Positions 6,413-13,345 of a DNA stretch of 13,345 nt are shown one piece after another (position 1 is the stretch's first letter; the number at the start of each line of letters is the position of its first letter). This DNA is from an uncultured Clostridia bacterium (GTDB lineage Bacteria > Bacillota > Clostridia > Christensenellales > UBA1242), in the NCBI GenBank assembly GCA_944381255.1, contig CALWKL010000059.1, forward strand, positions 1-13,345, given 5' to 3'. The position numbers were made by a program, and so were the translations under genes. The notes beneath the pieces were generated by a model. It saw only the letters and a program-made list of their open reading frames with translations. It did not search any database and had not been told where the DNA came from.

Positions 6413-6417
6413 GGAGG
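6413..6417 (+). promoter_or_regulatory. Ribosome binding site of hrcA, fixes the TTG start
   Basis: GGAGG six bases before TTG 6424. The nearby GTG (6428) and ATG (6431) are out of frame with hrcA. Confidence 0.85.
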
Positions 6418-6423
6418 TGTCTT

Positions 6424-7503
6424 TTGCGTGATGATGATTTGAGTGCAAGGAAAAGAGAAATCTTATTGAACGCTGTAGAGAGTTATATTCAGTCCGCAAG
6501 CCCTATCACGAGTAGCAACGTGCGTACTAATTATTTTAAAAACTTATCTACTGCGACTTTGAGAAATGAACTAAATGCGCTCGAAGCCATGGGATATCTA
6601 AAGCAATTACATACTTCGAGTGGTAGGGTACCTACTGCTCGCGGATATAGATATTATGTAAATGAGATTATGTGTGATGTCCCATTGGAAGATAATATAT
6701 TGACTGAAATTCATAGCATATTCCAATCTCGGGCAGTATACCTAGGCGATGTAGTCAATGAGATAGCAGATGTGGTAAGTAAAGCTACCAACTATCCAGC
6801 GGTCGTTATGTTAAAAGGTTTTGAGAAATTACAAATTAAGACGGTAAAAATCATACCTTTGCTGACAGGTCAAGCCCTAATACTTATCGAGACAAACAGC
6901 GGAATTATCAATAACTTTATGCCTATCAAGACTGATATACCTTCGCAAACCTATGTAGATGCTAGTAATTTCTTGACTAGCACATTTAAGGATAAAACCT
7001 TGTCGGATATGATGCAAAATATTGAAGATTATCGTATTCAAATGTGTGATGAATTGCAAGAATTCAAGGGCATATTTGATAGAATGATTGAATCGCTCCG
7101 CGAATTTGGCGAAAGCATTGCAAAAAAATCTGGAGTTACAGCGAAGGGCGAACTAAGACTACTCAATAGTCCTGAGTATCATGACCTTGAGAAGGCAAAA
7201 AAAGTAATTGATGTGTTAGCTAATCCTACCGAAGTCGAGCAACTATTTGATAATTTGGATAGCGATGAAGTTACCTTTAAGATTGGTGCAGAGATTCCAT
7301 TGGAGGAGTTGCAAGATTGTACGGTTGCTGGGCTTGATTATCAAGTAGATGGCGAGAGTATCGCAAGTGTAGGTATTATCGGTCCTCAGAGAATGGATTA
7401 TGCTAAGATTGCTAGTGCACTAAAATTTGTGGTCGGTGAATTTGCTAATCTCAAGCAATTGGATAATACGCAAAAAGGAGCAGAAGATGGACAGGAAGAA
7501 TAA
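6424..7503 (+). CDS. hrcA: Heat-inducible transcription repressor HrcA
   Basis: A 359-residue repressor, of normal length for HrcA, that binds CIRCE operators and controls class I heat-shock genes. The N-terminal winged helix-turn-helix covers about residues 1-80. It includes ITSSNVRTNYFKNLSTATLR and the wing motif SSGRVPTARGYRYYV (65-79), which is diagnostic of HrcA. The central GAF-like and dimerisation part follows (about 90-330), ending in GIIGPQRMDYAKIASAL, another family hallmark. A CIRCE operator sits 37 bases upstream of its own start, so it represses its own operon. HrcA folding normally depends on GroEL rather than on DnaK. The start is TTG. Its last 17 bases overlap the beginning of grpE, which suggests translational coupling. 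Confidence 0.97.
   Translation: MRDDDLSARKREILLNAVESYIQSASPITSSNVRTNYFKNLSTATLRNELNALEAMGYLKQLHTSSGRVPTARGYRYYVNEIMCDVPLEDNILTEIHSIFQSRAVYLGDVVNEIADVVSKATNYPAVVMLKGFEKLQIKTVKIIPLLTGQALILIETNSGIINNFMPIKTDIPSQTYVDASNFLTSTFKDKTLSDMMQNIEDYRIQMCDELQEFKGIFDRMIESLREFGESIAKKSGVTAKGELRLLNSPEYHDLEKAKKVIDVLANPTEVEQLFDNLDSDEVTFKIGAEIPLEELQDCTVAGLDYQVDGESIASVGIIGPQRMDYAKIASALKFVVGEFANLKQLDNTQKGAEDGQEE
7475..7480 (+). promoter_or_regulatory. Ribosome binding site of grpE, inside the end of hrcA
   Basis: AAGGAG six bases before ATG 7487. It chooses this ATG over an in-frame GTG at 7427 that has no comparable site. Confidence 0.8.
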
Positions 7504-8098
7504 AGATTCGTTTGACAACACTGAATGTCAAGTTGAAGAAAATATTGAAGAAAAATTAGATGATATTGAACAAGCAGAAGATTCTACTTCTAGTGCATCG
7601 AGTGAGGAAAATATAGTAGAGCCAGTTACAGATGAGCGAGATCAGATGATTAGCAGTCTGAATACCGAGCTCGATGAGGCACGCAATAATCTAGCAAAAC
7701 TTACTGGAATGTTACAGCAATTGCAAGCAGATTTTGATAATTTCCGTAAGCGGAATGCTACCATCACCGTAGATGCAAAAAACAAAGGTATTTTTGAAGC
7801 GGTGAAAGCGCTATTGCCAGCTTTTGATGCAGTACACTCTGCGCAAAAGCAAATCACCGATGAAAACACCTTGTCAGGCTTGGAAATGGTGGAAAGGCAA
7901 TTGAATGCTAGCCTAGAATCTCTAGATATTACTCGTATTGAATGCGTAGGTAAGCAATTTGACCCTAATTTGCATCATGCTGTAATAGCAGAAGAAATCG
8001 AGGGCGTGCCAAGTGGGCAGATAGTAGAAGAGTATAGTGCAGGTTATCAGAGTCCTGCTGGCATTGTGCGATTTGCCACAGTAAAAATTGCAAAATAA
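7487..8098 (+). CDS. grpE: Nucleotide exchange factor GrpE
   Basis: A 203-residue cochaperone that releases ADP from DnaK and so drives substrate cycling; it acts as a dimer in the cytoplasm. Residues 1-50 are an acidic, low-complexity leader, typical of GrpE. Residues 52-90 are the long dimerisation helix ending DFDNFRKRN. LLPAFDAVHSAQKQI (109-123) belongs to the four-helix bundle. The C-terminal beta domain that contacts DnaK contains FDPNLHHAVIAEE and YQSPAGIVRFATVKIAK. All family landmarks are present and the length is normal. The start at 7487 is set by the AAGGAG site within hrcA. A 67-base gap with a hairpin separates it from dnaK. Confidence 0.96.
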   Translation: MDRKNKDSFDNTECQVEENIEEKLDDIEQAEDSTSSASSEENIVEPVTDERDQMISSLNTELDEARNNLAKLTGMLQQLQADFDNFRKRNATITVDAKNKGIFEAVKALLPAFDAVHSAQKQITDENTLSGLEMVERQLNASLESLDITRIECVGKQFDPNLHHAVIAEEIEGVPSGQIVEEYSAGYQSPAGIVRFATVKIAK

Positions 8099-8105
8099 CA
8101 ATAAC

Positions 8106-8126
8106 ATCGCCGATTGTATCGGTGGT
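8106..8126 (+). other. Stem-loop between grpE and dnaK
   Basis: Bases 8106-8114 pair with 8118-8126 (nine pairs, two of them G-U) around the loop TGT. Only TTTATTAT follows, so it is a poor terminator. It may stabilise or mark a processing point in the operon mRNA, changing dnaK output relative to hrcA-grpE (inference; comparable processing is known for the B. subtilis dnaK operon). Confidence 0.5.
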
Positions 8127-8165
8127 TTATTATAAATGATTTTAAAGTTTAAAGGAGATATTATT

Positions 8166-9986
8166 ATGTCAAAAATTATTGGTATTGATTTGGGTACTAC
8201 AAACTCTTGTGTAGCAGTAATGGAAGGTGGCGAGGCAGTGGTAATACCTAATGCCGAAGGTTCTCGTACTACCCCTAGTGTAGTAGCATTTGCTAAAGAT
8301 GGTGAAAGATTAGTAGGTCAAGTAGCTAAGCGTCAGGCAGTAGCTAATCCTGAACATACAGTTTCAAGTATAAAGCGTGAGATGGGATCAGACTACAAGG
8401 TAAAAATCGATGGTAAGGAATACACTCCGCAAGAAATTAGTGCAATGATTTTGACTAAATTGAAAAATGATGCGGAAAGTTATTTGGGACAGAAAGTTAC
8501 TCAAGCCGTAATTACCGTGCCTGCATACTTTACCGACAGTCAACGTCAAGCTACAAAAGATGCTGGTAAAATCGCTGGACTTGATGTATTGCGTATTATA
8601 AACGAGCCTACAGCAGCCGCTCTAGCATACGGATTGGACAAAGGTGAGAACAAGAATCAAAAGATACTTGTATTTGACCTCGGTGGTGGTACATTTGATG
8701 TATCTATTCTAGAAATCGGTGATGGCGTATTTGAAGTAATTGCTACCAAGGGTAACAACCGTCTCGGTGGTGATGACTTTGATGCACGTATTATGGACTT
8801 ATTAATCAAAGAATTCAAAGACCAGAATGGTATTGACTTGTCAACCGACCGTACCGCAGTTCAACGTCTAAAAGAAGCTGCTTAAAAGGCAAAGATTGAC
8901 TTGTCTGCTTCAATGAAGACTACAATTAGTTTGCCTTTCATTAGCGCAGATGCTACTGGTCCAAAGCACCTTGAGTATGAATTGACTAGAGCTAAATTTA
9001 ATGACATTACTAGCGACTTGGTAAAGCAAACTATTGACCTTACTGCAGCCGCTCTAAAGGATGCAAAACTCTCTAAAGATGATATTAACAAAATTATTCT
9101 AGTAGGTGGTAGTACTCGTATCCCTGCTGTATGTGATGCTATTAAAGAGTACGCTGGCAAAGAAGGATTTAAGGGAATTAACCCTGATGAATGTGTCGCT
9201 ATCGGTGCTGCTATCCAAGCTGGTGTATTGGGTGGCGATGTAAAAGATGTATTGCTACTAGATGTTACCCCTCTATCATTAGGTATTGAGACTTTGGGTG
9301 GTGTGTTCACTCATATTATTGAGAGAAATACAACTATCCCAACAAAGAAATCTCAAGTGTTCTCTACTGCCGCTGACAACCAGCCTAGCGTAGATATCCA
9401 CGTTTTGCAAGGTGAGCGTGAATTTGCTAAGGACAACAAGACTTTGGGTAGATTTAATTTGTCAGATATTCCACCTGCACCTAGAGGAGTCCCTCAAATC
9501 GAGGTTACCTTCGATATCGATGCTAATGGTATCGTAAATGTAAGTGCAAAAGATTTGGGTACAGGCAAACAACAACAAATTACTATTACTTCAAGTTCTA
9601 ACATGAAGGAAGAGGAAATCAAAGAAGCTATTGCCAACGCAGAAAAATATGCTAAGGAAGATAAGGCTCGTAGAGAGGTTGTCGAGGAGCGTAACCAGGC
9701 TGACTCTATGATTCTAGGCTTAGAGAAAGCTTTGCGTGAGAATGGCGATAAGATTAGCGAAGAAGACAAGAAGAAACTTTCTGATGCTATTGAAAAAGCA
9801 AAAGAGGAAATTAAAGCTGATGACAAAGACAAGATTCATGCAGCAATTGATGAGTTGAGTAAGTCTAGTCAAGATGTAATTACAAAACTTTATCAGGCTG
9901 GGGCAGAAGCAAACAAGAATGCAGAAGCAAAGAAAGACGAGCCTGATGTAGAAGTTCACGATGCAGATGCAAAACCTGCTGAATAA
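8166..9986 (+). pseudogene. dnaK: Molecular chaperone DnaK (Hsp70), interrupted by an in-frame TAA at codon 240
   Basis: DnaK is the ATP-driven Hsp70 that binds unfolded proteins with DnaJ and GrpE. Counting through the stop, the frame gives 606 residues, normal for the family. Before the stop: MSKIIGIDLGTTNSC (ATP-binding start), INEPTAAALAYGLDKG (146-160) and DLGGGTFDVS (171-180). After it: the ADATGPKH segment, ILVGGSTRIPAV, the interdomain linker DVLLLDVTPLSLGIE, the substrate-binding domain and an alpha-helical lid. The TAA lies in RLKEAA-stop-KAKIDLS, where DnaK proteins carry glutamate. Both sides stay in one frame with no other damage. The open pieces are 8166-8885 (239 residues) and from TTG 8901 to 9986 (361 residues). 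The break falls inside the ATPase domain, so neither piece should work alone. ATG 8166 follows an AAAGGAG site (8151-8157). I call it a pseudogene as sequenced, but a read error is quite possible. Confidence 0.85.
8883..8885 (+). other. Premature in-frame TAA in dnaK (expected GAA, Glu240)
   Basis: Codon 240 reads TAA between the codons for AA and KAK. A G-to-T change at 8883 would convert the expected GAA. The reading frame is unchanged on both sides, so this is a substitution and not an insertion or deletion. Confidence 0.95.
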
Positions 9987-9992
9987 ACTAAT

Positions 9993-9996
9993 GGAG
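9993..9996 (+). promoter_or_regulatory. Ribosome binding site of dnaJ, supports the TTG start
   Basis: GGAG seven bases before TTG 10004; no in-frame ATG or GTG lies near the conserved N-terminus. Confidence 0.7.
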
Positions 9997-10003
9997 CAAA
10001 AAA

Positions 10004-11134
10004 TTGGCACAAAATTATTATGAAATATTGGGAGTAGATAAGAATGCGAGTGCAGATGAAATTAAGTCTGCATACCGTAAACTTGCCAAAAAATATCACC
10101 CAGATTTAAACAAAGACAATCCAGACGCAGCGACTAAGTTTAAGGAAATAAACGAAGCGTATGAAGTTTTGGGCGACCAAACAAAACGAGCAAACTACGA
10201 CCAGTACGGTAGCGCAAACGGGCCAAACCCAAATGATTTTTTCCGTGGCGCTGGTGGTGCTGGACATGGTGGATTTGACTTTGACCTAGGCGATATATTT
10301 GGGAATATATTTGGCGGTGGTTTCGGTGGCCGTGCTAGCCGTACAGGCTTTAGTCCAGTCGATGGGCAGGATATTACTACTAGGATAAATATTACCTTTG
10401 ATGAGGCTGTAAAAGGTGTCAAGAAAGACATTAGTTATACTCGCACCGAAAAATGCAGTGATTGTAGCGGTACAGGTGCCAAGAATGGTACTGTGTATTC
10501 TACATGTACTGAGTGTGGTGGTAGTGGATATGTAAGGTATAACCAAGACACCGTGTTTGGTCGCATCACTCAGACTGGAGCATGTAAAACTTGTAACGGT
10601 ACTGGTAGAATTATAAGAGAAAAATGTGCTACTTGCGGTGGAAAAGGTATTAAGCGCAGTAACACTACAGTATCTATCAATATTCCTGCAGGTATAGACA
10701 ACGGTCAAGTTGTAACTGTGCGTGGTTATGGTGAGGCTGGGGCAAGAGGTGGTCAGAGTGGAGACTTGCAGATTGTAGTTTCAGTCGCTGAGCACCCACT
10801 ACTAAGACGTGATGGGTATGATTTGCTCCTAGATGTGCCAATACCATTTACCATGGCTATGACAGGTGGCAAGGTAATAATACCTAGTATTGATGGCAAA
10901 CTGGAACTAAATATTCCAGAGAATACTCAAAGTGGTACGATTTTAAAACTTCGAGGGAAGGGTATCAAGCACCTAAATAGTAATACTTATGGTGATTTAA
11001 AAGTTACGGTGAAGGTCGAATTGCCTAAACTCGGTCGAAATAAAAAGGCAGTTATGCAAATTTTCGATGAGCAATTCCCACTAGACAAATTCGATAAATT
11101 CAACGATTACAACAAAAAAGTTAAATCATTGTAA
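10004..11134 (+). CDS. dnaJ: Chaperone protein DnaJ (Hsp40)
   Basis: A 376-residue type I Hsp40 that delivers unfolded proteins to DnaK and stimulates its ATPase. The J domain (about 1-67) contains the catalytic HPD triad at H32-P33-D34 and the KEINEAYEVLGD helix. It is followed by a glycine/phenylalanine-rich linker (about 75-115). Four zinc-finger repeats of the CxxCxGxG type follow: CSDCSGTG (151), CTECGGSG (168), CKTCNGTG (194) and CATCGGKG (208). All eight cysteines are present. The C-terminal substrate-binding domains contain GDLQIVVSVAEHPLLRRDGYDL and the GKGIKHLNS-like segment. The length is that of typical full DnaJ. It starts with TTG, 17 bases after the dnaK stop, so it is cotranscribed. 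A premature stop in dnaK could reduce its expression by polarity. Confidence 0.97.
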   Translation: MAQNYYEILGVDKNASADEIKSAYRKLAKKYHPDLNKDNPDAATKFKEINEAYEVLGDQTKRANYDQYGSANGPNPNDFFRGAGGAGHGGFDFDLGDIFGNIFGGGFGGRASRTGFSPVDGQDITTRINITFDEAVKGVKKDISYTRTEKCSDCSGTGAKNGTVYSTCTECGGSGYVRYNQDTVFGRITQTGACKTCNGTGRIIREKCATCGGKGIKRSNTTVSINIPAGIDNGQVVTVRGYGEAGARGGQSGDLQIVVSVAEHPLLRRDGYDLLLDVPIPFTMAMTGGKVIIPSIDGKLELNIPENTQSGTILKLRGKGIKHLNSNTYGDLKVTVKVELPKLGRNKKAVMQIFDEQFPLDKFDKFNDYNKKVKSL

Positions 11135-11141
11135 ACAAATT

Positions 11142-11180
11142 ATCTCTCTAGATTGTTATCTATGAGAGATTTTTTGTTTT
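11142..11180 (+). terminator. Rho-independent terminator of the heat-shock operon
   Basis: Bases 11142-11153 pair with 11158-11170 (twelve pairs with one bulged T at 11163) around a four-base loop, followed by TTTTTGTTTT. It closes the hrcA-grpE-dnaK-dnaJ transcript. Confidence 0.85.
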
Positions 11181-11259
11181 AATTATCTAAACTTGATAAG
11201 ATAAAATAAAAATCATTTTAAGAAATGAAATTAATTCAAGCGAAAGTGAAGCTTTAGCA

Positions 11260-11288
11260 TTGATTTATATAATAATTTGTGATATAAT
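11260..11288 (+). promoter_or_regulatory. Sigma-A promoter of rsmE-mtaB
   Basis: TTGATT (11260-11265), 17 bases, then TATAAT (11283-11288). Initiation near 11295 leaves a leader of about 23 bases. The pair is therefore transcribed independently of the heat-shock operon; no CIRCE copy is present here. Confidence 0.8.
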
Positions 11289-11304
11289 TTTTCAAAAGAA
11301 AATT

Positions 11305-11310
11305 AGGAGG
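11305..11310 (+). promoter_or_regulatory. Ribosome binding site of rsmE, fixes the TTG start
   Basis: A perfect AGGAGG seven bases before TTG 11318. Confidence 0.85.
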
Positions 11311-11317
11311 CTTTTCC

Positions 11318-12052
11318 TTGAGTTTACCAAGTTTTTTTGTAGATAAAAGTGCAAGAAATGATGATGAAATAGTTATTTCTGGGACAGAGCAACATCACTT
11401 GTACGATGTGTTAGCATTGCGTGCAGGAGAGGAAATTGAGGTGCTATTTGGCGATGGCTATATACATAGGTGCAAAATCATAGATAGTACCAAGAAATAT
11501 ACTCGAGCAGTCATATTATCCAGTGAATATGTGCCCAATGACTCTAATATCACTATTTTTATGGCACTCATCAAGGCAGAGCGTATGGACTGGGCAGTGC
11601 AAAAAGTAACAGAGTGTGGCGCATGTAGGATAGTTCCTTTTGAAAGCGAGTATTGTGTGGTAAAGGATAAAGGGAACAAGGCAGATAGGCTTATGCGCAT
11701 TGCAATATCAGCAAGTAAACAAAGCGGTAGAGCGTGGTTGCCAGAAATTTCGCCTACTATTACTTTTGGACAAATGCTAGATGAGTTAGGCAACTTTGAT
11801 AAAATAGTCGTAGCATATGAAGGGGCGACTCAAAATGCAAAAGAGGTGTTGTCTAAAATAAATCGCAACGAACGCATTGCGTTAGTTATAGGTAGCGAAG
11901 GTGGGTTTAGTGAGCAAGAAATAGGTAGATTACTAGACAAGGGGGCTAATGTAATTAGTCTTGGACGTAATATCTTGCGTGCAGAAACAGCGAGTGTAGC
12001 ATTACTTAGTGCGTTAAATTATGAATTAGGTTTATGGGAGAGAAACAAATGA
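11318..12052 (+). CDS. rsmE: 16S rRNA (uracil1498-N3)-methyltransferase RsmE
   Basis: A 244-residue SPOUT-class methyltransferase that methylates N3 of U1498 in 16S rRNA, near the ribosomal decoding site, using S-adenosylmethionine. The N-terminal PUA-like RNA-binding part contains the family phrase HHLYDVLALRAGEEIEVLFGDG. The middle carries KAERMDWAVQKVTECGACRIVPF. The trefoil-knot cofactor site is seen as IGSEGGFSEQEI (from about residue 191) and SLGRNILRAETASVALLSAL near the C-terminus. These are strong RsmE signatures and the length is normal. It starts with TTG behind AGGAGG. Its TGA overlaps the mtaB ATG (sharing ATGA), so the two are translationally coupled. In many Firmicutes rsmE and mtaB follow dnaJ and prmA; here prmA is missing. 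Confidence 0.95.
   Translation: MSLPSFFVDKSARNDDEIVISGTEQHHLYDVLALRAGEEIEVLFGDGYIHRCKIIDSTKKYTRAVILSSEYVPNDSNITIFMALIKAERMDWAVQKVTECGACRIVPFESEYCVVKDKGNKADRLMRIAISASKQSGRAWLPEISPTITFGQMLDELGNFDKIVVAYEGATQNAKEVLSKINRNERIALVIGSEGGFSEQEIGRLLDKGANVISLGRNILRAETASVALLSALNYELGLWERNK
12036..12040 (+). promoter_or_regulatory. Ribosome binding site of mtaB, inside the end of rsmE
   Basis: GGGAG eight bases before ATG 12049. It favours that start over the in-frame ATG at 12034, which has no site and would overlap the binding site itself. Confidence 0.7.
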
Positions 12053-13338
12053 AAATTTCATTTTTGACCTTGGGGTGTAAGGTCAATCAATATGAGGCTG
12101 ATGAGATAGCTAGGGCCTTGAGAAAGCGAGGGCATGAAGTTACTACTAATCTAGAGCCTGCAGATGTATTTGTATTAAGTACTTGTGCAGTAACTAATGA
12201 GGCAGAGCGTAAGTCTAGGCAAATGATTGCAAAACTCAACAAAATTTCGCCTAATGCAAAAATTATTGTATGTGGTTGTGCTAGTCAAAATGATGCAAGC
12301 AAATTTTTGGATAAACCCAATGTAATCGTGGCTATAGGTACAGCGGGCAAAAACTGGATACCTGACCTTATAGAAGCCGAAGCAAAAGGTAATTATGTAG
12401 TAGACCCTGCGTGCGAATATGAGGAGTTTGAGGACTCAGACGAACACATTGAGAGTGTGGGTAAGCGTACTAGAGCATATGTAAAAGTACAAGATGGTTG
12501 TAATAATTTCTGTAGTTACTGCCTTATCCCTTATATTAGAGGGCGCAGTCGCAGTAGAGATTTGGAGAGTATTGTAGTCGAGGTGTATAGACTTGCGAAG
12601 ACTCATCATGAGATAGTACTGACTGGAATAAACTTAAGCGATTGGGGTAAGGACATTGATATGGGCTTGTGTGATTTGTTAAGTTCGCTATCCACAATCA
12701 ATGCTCGGATTAGATTAAGTTCTTTTGAAATGAATGTAATCACTCCAGAGTTAATCAAAGTAATGACTTCTATGCCAAATCTATGCGATCACTTCCATTT
12801 GAGTATGCAGTCAGCATGTGATCGTACTCTCAAGGCGATGAATAGAAAATATACAGTTGCAGAATTTAAAGAAAAAGTTAAATTGTTGCGACAAGCATAT
12901 CCAAGATGTGCAATAACTACCGATATTATTGTAGGTTTTCCAGAAGAAACTGATGAAGATTTTGCTACTACTTTATCTAATATTGCCGATATTGGTTTTG
13001 CTGATATACATATATTCCCATATTCTCGTAGAGCGGGTACAGTGGCTAGTGGTATGAAGGATGTAGATGGTGAAACTGTAAAGCGCCGTGTAGCGCAACT
13101 TACTAAATTGCGTGATACACTAAAGCGTACTTTCCTTGAACATGAGCATGGTATGATTTATGAAGTACTTCTAGAGCAAGAGAAAGATGGTTATTTAGTT
13201 GGACATGCGAAGAATTATACCAAGGTCTATGTTCCTAAAGAAGGGTTAACCCCAAATACTATAATTATGGCACGAATGAGTACCCCATACCTAGATGGCG
13301 TTTTGGGAGAATTTGTAAAAGTTTGTGAGGAAGAATAA
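12049..13338 (+). CDS. mtaB: tRNA (N6-threonylcarbamoyladenosine37-C2)-methylthiotransferase MtaB
   Basis: A 429-residue radical-SAM enzyme that turns t6A37 of ANN-decoding tRNAs into ms2t6A. The N-terminal domain has the cysteines that hold the auxiliary [4Fe-4S] cluster: C10 in TLGCKVNQYE, C46 in STCAVTNEAERKSRQ and C77 in CGCASQ. The radical-SAM cluster motif CxxxCxxC is C151, C155 and C158 in DGCNNFCSYCLIPYIRGRSRSR. A TIM-barrel core follows, with LTGINLSDWG, MNRKYT and TTDIIVGFPEETDEDF. A C-terminal TRAM-type RNA-binding domain (about 366-429) ends the protein. The LGCKVNQYE start and overall length match MtaB rather than MiaB or RimO. ATG 12049 overlaps the rsmE stop by four bases. An in-frame ATG at 12034 would add five residues. 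Confidence 0.95.
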   Translation: MKISFLTLGCKVNQYEADEIARALRKRGHEVTTNLEPADVFVLSTCAVTNEAERKSRQMIAKLNKISPNAKIIVCGCASQNDASKFLDKPNVIVAIGTAGKNWIPDLIEAEAKGNYVVDPACEYEEFEDSDEHIESVGKRTRAYVKVQDGCNNFCSYCLIPYIRGRSRSRDLESIVVEVYRLAKTHHEIVLTGINLSDWGKDIDMGLCDLLSSLSTINARIRLSSFEMNVITPELIKVMTSMPNLCDHFHLSMQSACDRTLKAMNRKYTVAEFKEKVKLLRQAYPRCAITTDIIVGFPEETDEDFATTLSNIADIGFADIHIFPYSRRAGTVASGMKDVDGETVKRRVAQLTKLRDTLKRTFLEHEHGMIYEVLLEQEKDGYLVGHAKNYTKVYVPKEGLTPNTIIMARMSTPYLDGVLGEFVKVCEEE

Positions 13339-13345
13339 GGAGTAA
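13339..13345 (+). promoter_or_regulatory. Probable ribosome binding site of a further gene beyond the window
   Basis: GGAG directly after the mtaB stop, with no terminator, suggests that the rsmE-mtaB operon continues past the right edge. Confidence 0.5.

Noticed and set aside
7427..7486. GTG start extending GrpE by 20 residues
   Set aside because: No ribosome binding site, and it lies deep within hrcA; ATG 7487 has a good AAGGAG site.
8136..8165. ATG 8136 as the dnaK start
   Set aside because: It would add ten residues not found in DnaK and overlap the AAAGGAG site that serves ATG 8166.
8883..8885. TAA reassigned to glutamate (alternative genetic code)
   Set aside because: TAA ends uvrA, the surface gene, hrcA, grpE, dnaK itself, dnaJ, mtaB and others here, and no other conserved protein in the window has an internal TAA.
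8870..8905. Programmed frameshift in dnaK
   Set aside because: The frame is the same before and after the stop; no shift is needed to recover the downstream protein.
8882..9310. 142-codon open frame on the minus strand opposite dnaK
   Set aside because: It is antisense to highly conserved DnaK coding sequence, has no recognisable protein motif, and is explained by codon bias of the true gene.

Overview
The window looks like chromosome from a low-GC, endospore-forming member of the Firmicutes (Clostridia or a near relative). This rests on AT-rich sequence, strong GGAGG-type ribosome binding sites, sigma-A-like promoters, an intact gene for the late mother-cell sporulation factor sigma-K, and a CIRCE-controlled hrcA-grpE-dnaK-dnaJ operon. 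Genus cannot be assigned from the sequence alone. No phage, insertion sequence, CRISPR array, tRNA or rRNA was seen.

Layout: (1) 1-231, the last 76 codons of uvrA, ending in a hairpin that also serves the convergent gene. (2) 260-3502, minus strand, a single-gene unit with its own promoter. It encodes a 1080-residue membrane-anchored surface protein with four diverged carbohydrate-binding-like modules, one transmembrane helix and a cytoplasmic coiled-coil tail. It is the least familiar gene here. (3) 3641-4478, two adjacent half-length TauE/SafE transporter genes. (4) 4721-5431, sigK with a recognisable pro-sequence. (5) 5581-6078, a Nudix hydrolase whose promoter implies a leaderless mRNA, followed by a terminator. 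(6) 6331-11180, the heat-shock operon with sigma-A-like promoter, CIRCE operator, hrcA, grpE, dnaK and dnaJ, closed by a terminator. (7) 11260 to the end, rsmE and mtaB, translationally coupled under their own promoter, with a ribosome binding site for another gene at the right edge.

The most striking anomaly is in dnaK. Codon 240 is TAA where the family has a conserved glutamate, yet the reading frame and protein conservation continue intact for another 366 codons. This is a one-base change from GAA, and it would destroy the main Hsp70 if real. A sequencing error or a very recent mutation is most likely. Stop-codon reassignment is disfavoured because TAA ends most of the other genes here.

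Functionally, HrcA with GrpE acts around DnaK/DnaJ as a self-regulated chaperone system. RsmE and MtaB modify the decoding apparatus (16S rRNA and tRNA) and commonly follow dnaJ in Firmicutes, although prmA, which often lies between, is absent. SigK marks sporulation. The surface protein and TauE-like pair face the cell exterior or membrane and have no evident link to their neighbours.
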